Below are positions 33,798 to 43,629 of a DNA stretch of 64,000 nucleotides, in pieces. The notes below the pieces were generated by a model, which was not told where the DNA came from, ran no database searches, and saw only the letters and a program-made list of their open reading frames with translations. The translations under genes and the position numbers were made by a program. Origin of the DNA: Xylanibacter ruminicola Ga6B6 (GTDB lineage Bacteria > Bacteroidota > Bacteroidia > Bacteroidales > Bacteroidaceae). How positions within the stretch are numbered: the first letter of the stretch is position 1; each line of letters begins with the position of its first letter. The stretch covers positions 21,327 through 85,326 of the forward strand of contig NZ_JHXD01000017.1 of assembly GCF_000687715.1 (NCBI RefSeq), written 5' to 3'.

Positions 33798-36527
33798 ATG
33801 CAAAGATGTTTCTTGTTGATGATAGCAGTAGTGATACTGCAAAGTATTAATGCTCAGGGCGTTTTAAAAGGTCTGGTAACTGATAAGGATACACACGAAC
33901 CTATTATTGGAGCTACAATTACAGATGCCGTAAAGCGTAAGCCACTTACAGTGACTAACGCTGATGGTTGCTTTGTCATACCTAAAAAAGGGGATGCGCA
34001 ACATTCTGCGCAACAAATCAAGATAACCTACATAGGTTATAAACCACTGACAGTAAAAGCTACTGCCAATGGCCACTACGAACTGGAGGCCGAGATTAGT
34101 AAGTTGGGCGAAGTGGTAGTAACGGCTCAAGAGAGTCGTGGCCTTACCAGTGCCTCGAAGATTGAAAAGCACGCGATGGAACACCTGCAGCCATCAAGCT
34201 TTGCCGATTTACTGGAACTGTTACCAGGTGGCAGCAGCAAAGATCCCGTACTGAGCGCAAACAACAACATCCGACTACGCGAAGCCAGTCCACAGGGCAC
34301 AAACTATGCCACCTCGTCGTTGGGCACCAGTTTTCTGGTAGATGGTGCACGCATATCTACCAACGCTAACATGCAGCAGGTAAGTGGCGCTTGGGAGAGC
34401 GCCTCAACCAATCGCGAGAACACCAACGCAGGTGTTGACATGCGAACCATCTCGACCGACGACATCGAAAGTGTAGAGATTATACGAGGCATCCCCTCGG
34501 TAGAATATGGCGACCTGACCAGCGGACTGGTAAAGATAGAGCGCCGTCGTGGTGGACACGACCTCCAGGCACGACTGAAATCGGATATGGGTTCTAAGTT
34601 GTTCTATCTGGCAAAAGCCTTTGAGTGGACCAACCATACAACGTTAAACCTGAGCGCCGACTATCTGGACTCGAAAGCCGACCCACGTAACTCCTTAAAC
34701 AACTACAGTCGCCTTACCCTCTCGGCACGTATGGGTCATACCTGGCAACGCGCCCATCACGACCTGCTGCTAACAACAAATGTAGACTACACTGGCTCGT
34801 TCGACGGCGAGAAGCAAGATCCCGACTTGAACAAAGGCGCTATCGACATCTATAAGTCGAACTACAATCGCATCGCCACATCGGCCAAACTGCAACTCCA
34901 GATGCATCGTCCCGTATGGCTGAAGAGCGCCGAGATGATGGCATCCGCCTCGTACGAGCACAACACGATAGAACGCACCAAAACAGTAAGCCTGCAGAGT
35001 ATGACTGGTGCCGTTCTGAATACCAACGAAGGCGAATACGATGCCCTGATACTGCCATACTCCTACGAAGCCTCACAGCAAGTAGATGGCAAGCCACTAA
35101 ACGTGTTCATAAAGCTAAATGCCCGTTTGCAGATTCCAAGTCGTAAGATAGCCAATACCCTGTTGATAGGTGCCGACTGGAATATGGACAAGAACTACGG
35201 ACATGGACAGGTGTTCGATCCTGAGCGCCCCGTTTATCCTACGGCACAGATACGCATGCGCAGTCTGAGTGAGAAGCCAGCTAACCACACCCTATCAGTC
35301 TATGCCGAGGAGAAAGCTACGCTGCCCTTAGGCAGTTGCCAGTTGGAACTGATGGCTGGTGTACGCGCTCTGCAAATGCTGAACCTGCCTGCCGACTACA
35401 CGATGCATAGCCACTGGTATCTGGATCCACGAGCCAATGTCGGGTTCACATTCCCACGTTTCATTTTGTTTGGTCAGCCCTCGTTTGTGCGTATCTCTGG
35501 CGGTATCGGACAGCATACCAAGATGCCTACCATCGATCAGCTGTTCCCCGATCCTGCCTATATCGATCTATTGCAGCTGAAGTACTATAATATTGATCCT
35601 CAGAAAAGTCGAATCAATCAGGTAACGTATATCATTCCTGGCACCAACGCGACTTTAGCGGCAGCACGCAACCTGAAGTGGGAGTTGACTGGCGATTTGA
35701 ACATAGGCGGCAACCGCTTAACGGCAACCTATTTCAAAGAGAACATGACATCAGGTTTCCGCAGCGAAACCAACTTCGAAGCCTATACTTATAAAAAATA
35801 CGATGCCAGCGGTGTTGATGCCTCTACATTAATAGCACCACCAACACTCGACGATATGCCCTACGAACAACTGACAGAGCTTTGCGCCTACACACATTAC
35901 GCCAACGGCAGTCAGACCAAGAAGGAAGGTGTAGAACTCACGTTCGCCTCTAAGCGTATCCCACGACTCTACACGCGTCTTACCATCACCGGTGCCTGGT
36001 TCCGCACCACCTATCGTAACTCGCAACTCATCATGGAGCGCCCCAGTGTGGTAGTTGGCAACAGCCGACTGCAGTATGTGGGATTGTACAAAGACCAGGA
36101 AGGCATTGTAAACGAGATGGCTAACACCAATTTTATGTTTGATACCGATGTACCTAAACTGCGACTGGGCTTCTCTGTTTCGGCCCAATGCCAATGGTAC
36201 ACCTCTACACAGCGCGATGCCATCAGTAGCGAACCTGATGCTTATATGGATTCGCAAGGCATTATCCACGAGTGGACTGAAGCATGTGCTCAGGATGCCT
36301 ACCTGAAGTGGCTGGTTCGTACATCAACCAACTACACCAAGAGCACCGTACCGTTTGCCATGAATCTGAACCTGAAGATTACCAAAAAACTGCTGAACGA
36401 CAGGCTGAAGTTAGCCTTGTTCTGCAACAGAATCTGGGATTACTCACCTAGCTACGAAAGCTACGGCAAGACCATTCGTAGACATACAAAACCCTATTTC
36501 GGACTTGAGATGAATGTAAAGATATGA
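33798..36527 (+). CDS. TonB-dependent receptor with carboxypeptidase-like domain
   Basis: 909 residues; short signal to about 19. A carboxypeptidase regulatory-like domain (LKGLVTDKDTHEPIIGATIT) precedes the EVVVTAQE segment and a plug with a DDIESVEIIRGIPSVEYGDL motif. The barrel ends in FGLEMNVKI. It is not a SusC-type protein and no SusD follows; instead it is translationally coupled (4-bp overlap) to a small lipoprotein, then a DUF6850 barrel, DUF4876 protein and M16 protease. Such sets recur in Bacteroidetes and are thought to import iron-related or proteinaceous ligands. Confidence 0.92.
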   Translation: MQRCFLLMIAVVILQSINAQGVLKGLVTDKDTHEPIIGATITDAVKRKPLTVTNADGCFVIPKKGDAQHSAQQIKITYIGYKPLTVKATANGHYELEAEISKLGEVVVTAQESRGLTSASKIEKHAMEHLQPSSFADLLELLPGGSSKDPVLSANNNIRLREASPQGTNYATSSLGTSFLVDGARISTNANMQQVSGAWESASTNRENTNAGVDMRTISTDDIESVEIIRGIPSVEYGDLTSGLVKIERRRGGHDLQARLKSDMGSKLFYLAKAFEWTNHTTLNLSADYLDSKADPRNSLNNYSRLTLSARMGHTWQRAHHDLLLTTNVDYTGSFDGEKQDPDLNKGAIDIYKSNYNRIATSAKLQLQMHRPVWLKSAEMMASASYEHNTIERTKTVSLQSMTGAVLNTNEGEYDALILPYSYEASQQVDGKPLNVFIKLNARLQIPSRKIANTLLIGADWNMDKNYGHGQVFDPERPVYPTAQIRMRSLSEKPANHTLSVYAEEKATLPLGSCQLELMAGVRALQMLNLPADYTMHSHWYLDPRANVGFTFPRFILFGQPSFVRISGGIGQHTKMPTIDQLFPDPAYIDLLQLKYYNIDPQKSRINQVTYIIPGTNATLAAARNLKWELTGDLNIGGNRLTATYFKENMTSGFRSETNFEAYTYKKYDASGVDASTLIAPPTLDDMPYEQLTELCAYTHYANGSQTKKEGVELTFASKRIPRLYTRLTITGAWFRTTYRNSQLIMERPSVVVGNSRLQYVGLYKDQEGIVNEMANTNFMFDTDVPKLRLGFSVSAQCQWYTSTQRDAISSEPDAYMDSQGIIHEWTEACAQDAYLKWLVRTSTNYTKSTVPFAMNLNLKITKKLLNDRLKLALFCNRIWDYSPSYESYGKTIRRHTKPYFGLEMNVKI

Positions 36528-36904
36528 AGAAACTGTTGATGATACTTACATGCTGTATGACATTGGCATTAACAGCCTGTCATCAGGACAACGACGATTA
36601 TATGACGTTGGCTACTATCCAACTGGATGGTGGCAGCGACGTGACTATTGAGCGCGTACAGGCGATGGCCCACCTCACCAATCTGAACACGAAACACGTA
36701 GTTAGCACTGCCGACTTTACTGGTGCTCAGGTGCAGATAGAACTGCTGCGCGGTGCCTATCAGGTCAGCATCGAAGGAGTGCTGAGCTATACCGACCAGA
36801 CCGGCAACAAACGCATCCGTTCGTTTCGTGCCGTAAGCGACTATGTAGAGCTGGTAGGAACAGGTACCAGCAAGGCAACCATCAACATTATATACCTGGA
36901 TTAA
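36524..36904 (+). CDS. Small lipoprotein of the TonB/M16 operon
   Basis: 126 residues with a lipoprotein signal (LALTAC). The mature part is one compact beta-rich domain (VTIERVQAMAHLTNLNT, AQVQIELLRGAYQVSIEGVL) similar in style to the N-terminal domain of the DUF4876 protein of this operon. Function unknown; overlapping start with the receptor stop implies equal expression and perhaps a surface accessory role. Confidence 0.75.
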   Translation: MKKLLMILTCCMTLALTACHQDNDDYMTLATIQLDGGSDVTIERVQAMAHLTNLNTKHVVSTADFTGAQVQIELLRGAYQVSIEGVLSYTDQTGNKRIRSFRAVSDYVELVGTGTSKATINIIYLD

Positions 36905-36906
36905 AC

Positions 36907-38406
36907 ATGAAAAATAATATCTTTACCATATTGGCGCTGCTATGCGCACTGATACCTGCAGAGGCTGCCACCACCGATACAGCCTATGTGGAACGCCACT
37001 CGCTATGGCGACAAACCTATAGCGAAGCACTGCAAAACCCTGCACTGATGACGCATGCCTATCTGAAACCCTTTACAGAGTTGAGCTTGCAATGCGACTA
37101 TCGCCATCAAAGCGAGGCATTCCAAATTGAACAGGGCACAGGCTACTTGAAGCCCGAACTGGCAGCCCAATCGTATATCCGCCTCACACCCTCATCGGTA
37201 GTATGGGGCCAGGCATCATACGGCAATGGCATGCAGTATCATCAGGTATATAATAATGTGGCCGATTTCGACCTACTCTATCCCGATGTGATTGCCGACA
37301 GTCTGGGAGGCGATACCCACCGCGAACGGTATTATTTTGCTGGTGGCTATGCTGTCGAGAAAGGGAACTGGCAATTAGGCGGCGAACTGAAGTTTCGTGC
37401 CGAACAGGATTATCGTACATACGACCCACGTATGCGTAGCATCGTTTCCGACCTGACACTGAAGGCTGGAGCAGCCCGCCAAATAGGCATCTATCATCTT
37501 GGCTTGGCACTCGAAGGGAACATCTACCGTCAGACTGCCGATATCGATTTCTATGGCGAACAGAACGGAATGGGCGAGCTGCAGATGACAGGATTAGGTA
37601 CTAACTATACCCGTTTTTCAGGTTCTAACCGCGACATTTTCTACGAAGGTAAAGGTGGAGCGATAACCTTCGATCTGCAACCTCTTACCACAAGTGGTTG
37701 GATGCTTCATCTCAGTCATGCATTACACCAGTACGAGCGTCTGTTGGATGAGTATAACTCGTTACCGCTTACTACCCTTTATCGCCAGCAGAACCGCTTG
37801 ACGGTAGGTTGGCGCAAGCAGTCGGATACTAACGAAAAGGCCCTGATATTACATGCCGATTACGACAAACGTGCCAGCGATGAGCATGTGGCAGGCACAT
37901 CGTCGGGACAGGAATATCCCATACTTACCCAGCTTACTATGTATCGTCAGCATCGCTGGGATGTGGGCGCTACTGCCCTTTACGGCTATCGTGTCTGGCA
38001 CCTGCAACTACGTGCCGGCTATCTGAGCCATCGTGAGCAATACGCCTATGTAGAACGCAAGATGAACTACAGTCGTGTGTATGGTGAGTTCACAGCGCAA
38101 TGGCTCAAAGCCGTCAACGAATCATTGCGCTTGAATATCTATGCCAAAGGTGGCTATGCCGCCAATATCAACAGTAAGATTGTGATGCCCTATGCCAATA
38201 TGGCGGCCAGCATCAAGGCCTATATCAATCACAATTACCGATATCAGAAGGCCAGCTACGCCCAGGCCCAGAGTGGTATCCGTGCAGATTATCAACCCGC
38301 TACATGGTCGGTTGGCTTATATGGTCAGTTGGCAACTGCCTGGCAGTTCTGCAGCGAAGGCGAGCATGAGGCCAATCTGCACGTATCGTTAGGAATTATG
38401 TTTTAA
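36907..38406 (+). CDS. DUF6850-type outer-membrane beta-barrel protein
   Basis: 499 residues; signal to about 21. The rest alternates strand and turn motifs (LSLQCDYRHQ, YYFAGGYAVEKGNWQLGGEL, RAGYLSHREQ) and ends ANLHVSLGIMF with a terminal Phe, as in outer-membrane barrels. Proteins of this kind accompany TonB receptors and DUF4876 proteins. It may be a second channel or a receptor component. It starts two bases after the lipoprotein gene. Confidence 0.75.
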   Translation: MKNNIFTILALLCALIPAEAATTDTAYVERHSLWRQTYSEALQNPALMTHAYLKPFTELSLQCDYRHQSEAFQIEQGTGYLKPELAAQSYIRLTPSSVVWGQASYGNGMQYHQVYNNVADFDLLYPDVIADSLGGDTHRERYYFAGGYAVEKGNWQLGGELKFRAEQDYRTYDPRMRSIVSDLTLKAGAARQIGIYHLGLALEGNIYRQTADIDFYGEQNGMGELQMTGLGTNYTRFSGSNRDIFYEGKGGAITFDLQPLTTSGWMLHLSHALHQYERLLDEYNSLPLTTLYRQQNRLTVGWRKQSDTNEKALILHADYDKRASDEHVAGTSSGQEYPILTQLTMYRQHRWDVGATALYGYRVWHLQLRAGYLSHREQYAYVERKMNYSRVYGEFTAQWLKAVNESLRLNIYAKGGYAANINSKIVMPYANMAASIKAYINHNYRYQKASYAQAQSGIRADYQPATWSVGLYGQLATAWQFCSEGEHEANLHVSLGIMF

Positions 38407-38424
38407 TTATCAAATAGCTAAGAA

Positions 38425-39642
38425 ATGAAAAAGAATGTATTTTTGAGTATGATGCTCATGGCTGCAAGTATGGTATTCGTAGCTTGTAGCAGCGACGACG
38501 CTCCTTACGTTGTTGAGAATGGTATAGTAACCATCGAGATGCCTATCAACGTTAGTAATGTAGTGCTGAACAGTTTTGAGGGTACAGCCACCAACGTACA
38601 GAGTGGCGAAGTAACCACATTGGCTACTCCTGTAAAGGACGGCGACAACTACGTGATCACCATCCCCAGTCTGACTGAGGGAAAGTACAACCTCACCGCC
38701 AAAGGAAATATCTCGTTTGTAAAGGATGGTGTGGCTGGTACTACCGATTTCGAGGTATCTTCGAACGATGTTGCTCTGAACGAGACCTCAACAACAGCCA
38801 AGCTGGTAGTCAGCTCGTTCAAAGCCGAAGGTGGATTCGTTTTCTCTGAGATATGTACCACCGGTACACTGAAGCCTGATAACAAGAATTACAACTACGA
38901 TGCTTACTTCGTGATCACCAACAACAGCGACGTAGTGCTTTATGCCGACAGCATAGCCCTCATCGAGTCGCAGTACCAGAGTGCCAGCTCAGGCTATCAG
39001 CCTTGGAGCCCAGATGTACGTCCATACGCCATCCCTGCAGGTGCAGTATTCATGATTCCAGGTAACGGTAAGGATCACCCTGTAAAGCCCGGCGAAAGCA
39101 TTGTAATTGCCAACAATGCCATGGATCATCGTACCGTCAACGAGAACTCATACGACCTGACTGGTGCCGATTTCGAGGTATATCTCGACAATGGCGGCAA
39201 CAGCATGGATACCGATTACGATACGCCTAATCTGGAGTATATCTGGTGCTACACCAATACCATCTGGTTGCCTTCAGTACAGCAGAACCGCAGCTATGCC
39301 ATCGCCCGCATGAAGGAGAATAAAGAAACCTTCCTGGCTAACCATAGCGAGACACCAACCTACACTGCAACAACCGGAAAGGTAATGGAGAGCAAGCAGG
39401 TACAGATTCCTAACGAGTGGGTACTCGATGCCGTAAACCTGGGTACTGAGGACGATTTCGGTTGGTTTGTTATTTCCGAGACACTGGATGCTGGTTGGGT
39501 TGCTGGCCGCGCCAACTCAAAGGACACCACCCAGCGTGGAACTTCTATCAAGCGTAAGCAGGACTCTACAGGCAAGTATATCGACACCAACAATTCTACA
39601 AACGACATGGAGGCTCGTCAGGTGCCTTCGATGAAAAAGTAA
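38425..39642 (+). CDS. DUF4876-family lipoprotein
   Basis: 405 residues with a lipoprotein signal (VFVACSSDD). An N-terminal beta domain (about 30-130) is followed by a lamin-tail/SGNH-like part with FSEICTTGTLKP, NYNYDAYFVITNNSDVVLYA and PGESIVIANNAMDH. These fit DUF4876, probably a surface-exposed binding protein working with the TonB receptor. Ligand unknown. Confidence 0.82.
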   Translation: MKKNVFLSMMLMAASMVFVACSSDDAPYVVENGIVTIEMPINVSNVVLNSFEGTATNVQSGEVTTLATPVKDGDNYVITIPSLTEGKYNLTAKGNISFVKDGVAGTTDFEVSSNDVALNETSTTAKLVVSSFKAEGGFVFSEICTTGTLKPDNKNYNYDAYFVITNNSDVVLYADSIALIESQYQSASSGYQPWSPDVRPYAIPAGAVFMIPGNGKDHPVKPGESIVIANNAMDHRTVNENSYDLTGADFEVYLDNGGNSMDTDYDTPNLEYIWCYTNTIWLPSVQQNRSYAIARMKENKETFLANHSETPTYTATTGKVMESKQVQIPNEWVLDAVNLGTEDDFGWFVISETLDAGWVAGRANSKDTTQRGTSIKRKQDSTGKYIDTNNSTNDMEARQVPSMKK

Positions 39643-39648
39643 TTAACA

Positions 39649-42456
39649 ATGAAGAAATTATATTCTCTTTTCGCTCTGGCGCTGCTGTCGGTATCGGCAG
39701 TGGCCCAGAGCCTGCCACAGGACCCTACCATCCGTAAGGGCAAACTGAAGAATGGCATGACCTACTATATCCGTCATAATGCTAAGGAGGCAGGTCTGGC
39801 CGATTTCTATATTGCCCAGCGTGTAGGTTCCATACTGGAGGAGCCCCGCCAGCGCGGACTGGCTCACTTTCTCGAGCATATGGCCTTTAACGGTACCAAG
39901 AACTTCCCCGGCAAAGGTAAGAAGTTGGGTATTGTTCCCTGGTGCGAGACCATCGGTGTAAAGTTCGGCGCCAACCTGAATGCCTACACCTCTATCGACC
40001 AGACGGTGTATCACATCGGTTCCGCTCCTTTGAAGCGCGAGGGCATCATCGACTCTTGCCTGCTGGTGCTGCACGACTGGAGCCACTACCTGCTGTTGGA
40101 GGATGCAGAGATTGACAAGGAGCGTGGCGTTATCCACGAGGAGTGGCGTACACGCCGTGCCGGCATGGCCGTACAGCGCCTGATGGAGCAGGCAATGCCA
40201 AAGATTTACAAAGGCACCAAGTACGAGGACTGTATGCCTATCGGTTCGATGGATATCGTGGATAACTTCCCCTATCAGGACCTGCGCGACTACTATCAGA
40301 AATGGTACCGTCCCGATCTGCAGGCCATCATCGTTGTAGGTGATATCGACGTGAACAAGATGGAGAAGAAAATCAAGAAGATCTTCGCTCCTATCCCCAT
40401 GCCAAAGAAGGCTGCCCAGCGTATCTACTACCCTGTAGATGATAACGAAAAGATGATTGTTGATATCGAGAAGGATAAGGAGCAGCCCATTGCCCTGTGT
40501 CATATCTACCAGAAGCGCGAAGCCACTCCTGATAGCGAGAAGAACAGCGAGAAATACCTGCGCGACGACTATATCGACGGACTCATCAGCAGCATGCTGA
40601 ACGACCGTCTGGTAGAGTTGCGCCAGTTGCCTGTGCCACCATTCCAGAGTGCCACCGGTCGTGCTTCCGAGTTCTTCCTCAGCCGCACCAAGGATGCCTT
40701 CTCGTTAAGCATCAGCTGTAAGCAGGATAACATCTTAGGTGGTATCATCAGCGCTGTAGGTGTGGCAGAGCGTGCCCGTCAGCACGGCTTTACCCAGAGT
40801 GAACTGGAGCGTGCCAAGAAGCTGCGCCTGAATGCTGCCGAGCGCCGTGCCAAGATGCAGGGCGACTACCGTAACTCGCATTACGTAAATGTATGTGTTG
40901 ATAACTTCCTGGAGGGTGAGCCCATGCTCAGTGCCGACTTTAAGTTAGAGAATACCAAGAAACTGGATCGTGAGGTAACACTGGCCGAGGTGAACGCTGC
41001 CGTAAAGGAGCTCATCACCGACAAGAATCAGGTAGTAGTGATGTACGCACCCGATAAGGAGGGATTTGAGATTCCATCAGAGCAGCAGATTGAGCAGGTT
41101 ATCCTGGCAGCTCAGCAGCAGGCTTATGCACCTTATGCAGAGCAGCAGCTGGCCAGCTCGCTGATGAGCAATCTGCCAAAGGCTGGCACCATCGTAAGCG
41201 AGAAGCCCTACCGTCACGGTTTTACCGAACTCACCCTGAGCAACGGCATGAAGGTATATACCAAGAAGACCGATTACGAGGCCGATGCCGTTTCTATGCG
41301 CATGTATGGCGAAGGTGGCACCTCGCTCTATGGCGATGAGGATATCCCCAACTTCTCGATTATTACCAGTGGTGCTACCGAAGGTGGCGTAGGTCAGTTC
41401 GATGCCGTTACCCTGCGCAAGATGCTCACTGGTAAGAGTGTGCGCGTTAGTCCTTCTGTTGGCACCAAGGGACAGAGCATCAACGGTAGTGCTTCGCTGA
41501 AGGATATGGAGACCATGTTCCAGCTCTCGTATCTCTATTTCACCCAGCCACGCCGCGATGAGGCAGCTTTTGCCAGTCTGATGAACCGTCAGCGTGCGTT
41601 CCTGGCCAACCGTAATGCCTCACCTAAGGTAGATTACAACGACTCTATCCGTGCCGTGCTCTATGGCCATCATCCCCGTGTGGCTCCCGTGGTACAGTCA
41701 ACACTCGATAAGATCAGCTACGACCGCATCCTTGAGATTTACAAGGAGCGATTCAGTGATGCCGCTAATTTCAAGACCGTGATTATCGGAAACTTCGACG
41801 AACAGCAGTTACGCCAGTACCTCTGTCAGTATCTGGCCGCCCTGCCTGCTACTGGCAAGCACGAACTTACCAACCAGGCCAACGTACCACAGATTGTGGA
41901 TGGACAGCAGGTGGTAAAGTTCACCAAAAAGATGGCTACACCATTGGCTAATGTCAGCATCTACCTGACCGCAGATGTAGATTTCACCCCAAAGAGCGAT
42001 CTCGAGCTCGACTTCCTGAAGCGTTGTCTTTCCATCGCCTATACCGACTCTGTTCGCGAGGAGAAGGGCGGTACTTACGGTGTAAGTGTAGATTTCGACC
42101 TGGATAAGGACGACCAGCCTAATGCCACCTTGAAGATTGCCTATAATGCCGATCCCAGTCGCTATGACGAGTTGAATCCAATCATCTACCAGCAGCTGCA
42201 GAACATCGCCAACAACGGTCCTGCTGCCACATCGCTGAAGAAGGTGAAGGAGTATCTCACCAAGCAGTATGCCCAGATGGCTATTACCAACGATTACTGG
42301 AGTTACATTATCTGGCACGAGCTGGACGATGATACCGACTTCGACCGCGACTACTGCAAGCTGGTTAACGAGGTAACCGCTGACGACGTACAGCGTATGG
42401 CCCAGAAGATTCTGGCTGCCAAGCGACGTATTGAGGTAACGATGCTATCGGAATAA
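39649..42456 (+). CDS. Exported M16-family zinc metalloprotease
   Basis: 935 residues; signal to about 20 (AVAQ). The inverted zinc motif HFLEH (residues 73-77) is intact, followed by the third ligand region EIDKERGVIHEEW; three further M16-type domains follow, giving the usual clam-shell architecture in one chain. It is probably periplasmic. Next to a TonB receptor it recalls FusC, which cleaves imported ferredoxin in Pectobacterium, so degradation of an imported peptide or protein is a reasonable inference. Confidence 0.93.
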   Translation: MKKLYSLFALALLSVSAVAQSLPQDPTIRKGKLKNGMTYYIRHNAKEAGLADFYIAQRVGSILEEPRQRGLAHFLEHMAFNGTKNFPGKGKKLGIVPWCETIGVKFGANLNAYTSIDQTVYHIGSAPLKREGIIDSCLLVLHDWSHYLLLEDAEIDKERGVIHEEWRTRRAGMAVQRLMEQAMPKIYKGTKYEDCMPIGSMDIVDNFPYQDLRDYYQKWYRPDLQAIIVVGDIDVNKMEKKIKKIFAPIPMPKKAAQRIYYPVDDNEKMIVDIEKDKEQPIALCHIYQKREATPDSEKNSEKYLRDDYIDGLISSMLNDRLVELRQLPVPPFQSATGRASEFFLSRTKDAFSLSISCKQDNILGGIISAVGVAERARQHGFTQSELERAKKLRLNAAERRAKMQGDYRNSHYVNVCVDNFLEGEPMLSADFKLENTKKLDREVTLAEVNAAVKELITDKNQVVVMYAPDKEGFEIPSEQQIEQVILAAQQQAYAPYAEQQLASSLMSNLPKAGTIVSEKPYRHGFTELTLSNGMKVYTKKTDYEADAVSMRMYGEGGTSLYGDEDIPNFSIITSGATEGGVGQFDAVTLRKMLTGKSVRVSPSVGTKGQSINGSASLKDMETMFQLSYLYFTQPRRDEAAFASLMNRQRAFLANRNASPKVDYNDSIRAVLYGHHPRVAPVVQSTLDKISYDRILEIYKERFSDAANFKTVIIGNFDEQQLRQYLCQYLAALPATGKHELTNQANVPQIVDGQQVVKFTKKMATPLANVSIYLTADVDFTPKSDLELDFLKRCLSIAYTDSVREEKGGTYGVSVDFDLDKDDQPNATLKIAYNADPSRYDELNPIIYQQLQNIANNGPAATSLKKVKEYLTKQYAQMAITNDYWSYIIWHELDDDTDFDRDYCKLVNEVTADDVQRMAQKILAAKRRIEVTMLSE

Positions 42457-42463
42457 AAAATAA

Positions 42464-42494
42464 ATGGGTGACCGGTTGGTCACCCATTTTTTAT
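42464..42494. terminator. Bidirectional terminator between the M16 gene and cysK
   Basis: ATGGGTGACC (42464-42473), loop GGTT, GGTCACCCAT, flanked by TTTTTTATT on the plus strand and by TTATTTTTT on the minus strand, so it serves both convergent genes. Confidence 0.9.
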
Positions 42495-42505
42495 TAACAA
42501 ACAAC

Positions 42506-43453
42506 TTAAAGTGGATAATCTTCGAATGCATAAAGCACTGTCGAGAGATAGCGCTCGCCAGTATCAGGCAGCAGCACTACTATCTTCTTACCCTTATTCT
42601 CAGGACGCTTAGCCACCTCGGTAGCAGCATAGAGGGCTGCACCTGCCGAGATACCTACCAGCAGACCTTCCTGCTGAGCAATCTCACGACCTGTACGGAT
42701 AGCAGCGTCGTTCTCTACATCAAACACCTCGTCGATAACAGTTGCATCGTAGGTCTTGGGAATGAAACCTGCACCGATACCCTGAATCTTGTGAGGACCG
42801 CTCTGACCGCCGTTCAGTACAGGGCTCGACTTGGGCTCTACAGCAATAATTTTCACGTTTGGATTCTGCTCCTTCAGATACTTACCTGTACCGCTGATAG
42901 TACCACCAGTACCAACACCGCCGATAAAGATATCGACCTGTCCATCGGTGTCACGCCAGATCTCAGGACCTGTAGTAGCATAGTGCTTAGCAGGGTTAGC
43001 AGCGTTCTCAAACTGCTGCAGAATCACAGCACCAGGGATAGAGTCGCGCAGTTCCTCTGCAGCGCGGATGGCGCCTGGCATGCCGTCTTTACCAGAAGTG
43101 AGTCGTACCTCGGCACCATAGGCTTTCACAAGGTTTCGGCGCTCTACACTCATGGTTTCAGGCATGGTAAGGATCAAATGGTAGCCTTTGACGGCTGATA
43201 CCAGTGCCAGTCCTACGCCCGTGTTTCCAGAGGTTGGTTCGATAATGGTTGCACCTGGCTTCAAGATGCCTTTGGCCTCTGCGTCTTCAATCATCGCCAG
43301 TGCGATACGATCTTTTACGCTACCACCAGGATTAAAGAATTCTACCTTGGCAATAACAGGAGTCTCCAGACCCTTTGCCTGTGAAAACTTGTTGAGCTCA
43401 AGAAGTGGAGTGTTGCCGACGAGCTCTGTCAGCTGTTTTGCAATTTTACTCAT
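42506..43453 (-). CDS. cysK: Cysteine synthase A
   Basis: 315 residues from [20 protein letters not shown]. The PLP lysine is K47 in [10 protein letters not shown], and the phosphate-binding loop is [11 protein letters not shown]. It makes cysteine from O-acetylserine and sulfide in the cytoplasm. Length and motifs are standard. The in-frame extension upstream crosses the promoter and is rejected. Its promoter shares an unusual long motif set with the OsmC/SusCD operon. Confidence 0.97.
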   Translation of the reverse strand: MSKIAKQLTELVGNTPLLELNKFSQAKGLETPVIAKVEFFNPGGSVKDRIALAMIEDAEAKGILKPGATIIEPTSGNTGVGLALVSAVKGYHLILTMPETMSVERRNLVKAYGAEVRLTSGKDGMPGAIRAAEELRDSIPGAVILQQFENAANPAKHYATTGPEIWRDTDGQVDIFIGGVGTGGTISGTGKYLKEQNPNVKIIAVEPKSSPVLNGGQSGPHKIQGIGAGFIPKTYDATVIDEVFDVENDAAIRTGREIAQQEGLLVGISAGAALYAATEVAKRPENKGKKIVVLLPDTGERYLSTVLYAFEDYPL

Positions 43454-43522
43454 AATCCTTACCTTTTTTATAAAATTAATAACAAATAAATCTCTCTCTT
43501 CAAGATGATTTTTATCACACTG

Positions 43523-43595
43523 CAAAGGTACGACGTTTTTTGCAGTCTCACAATCCCTCTTGTGTGGCATTCTATATACCAAACGTTTGGTATAT
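43523..43595 (-). promoter_or_regulatory. cysK promoter with shared operator motifs and perfect palindrome
   Basis: On the minus strand: -7 box TACCTTTG (43530-43523), GGGATTGTG (43557-43549) 18 bp upstream, then GAATGCCA, then ATACC-N8-GGTAT (43576-43593) inside a perfect 22-bp palindrome (43574-43595). Order and spacing are identical to the promoter at 11167-11237. Confidence 0.8.
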
Positions 43596-43629
43596 TGTTG
43601 AAAAACGGGGATTTTACTCCCCGTTCCCG

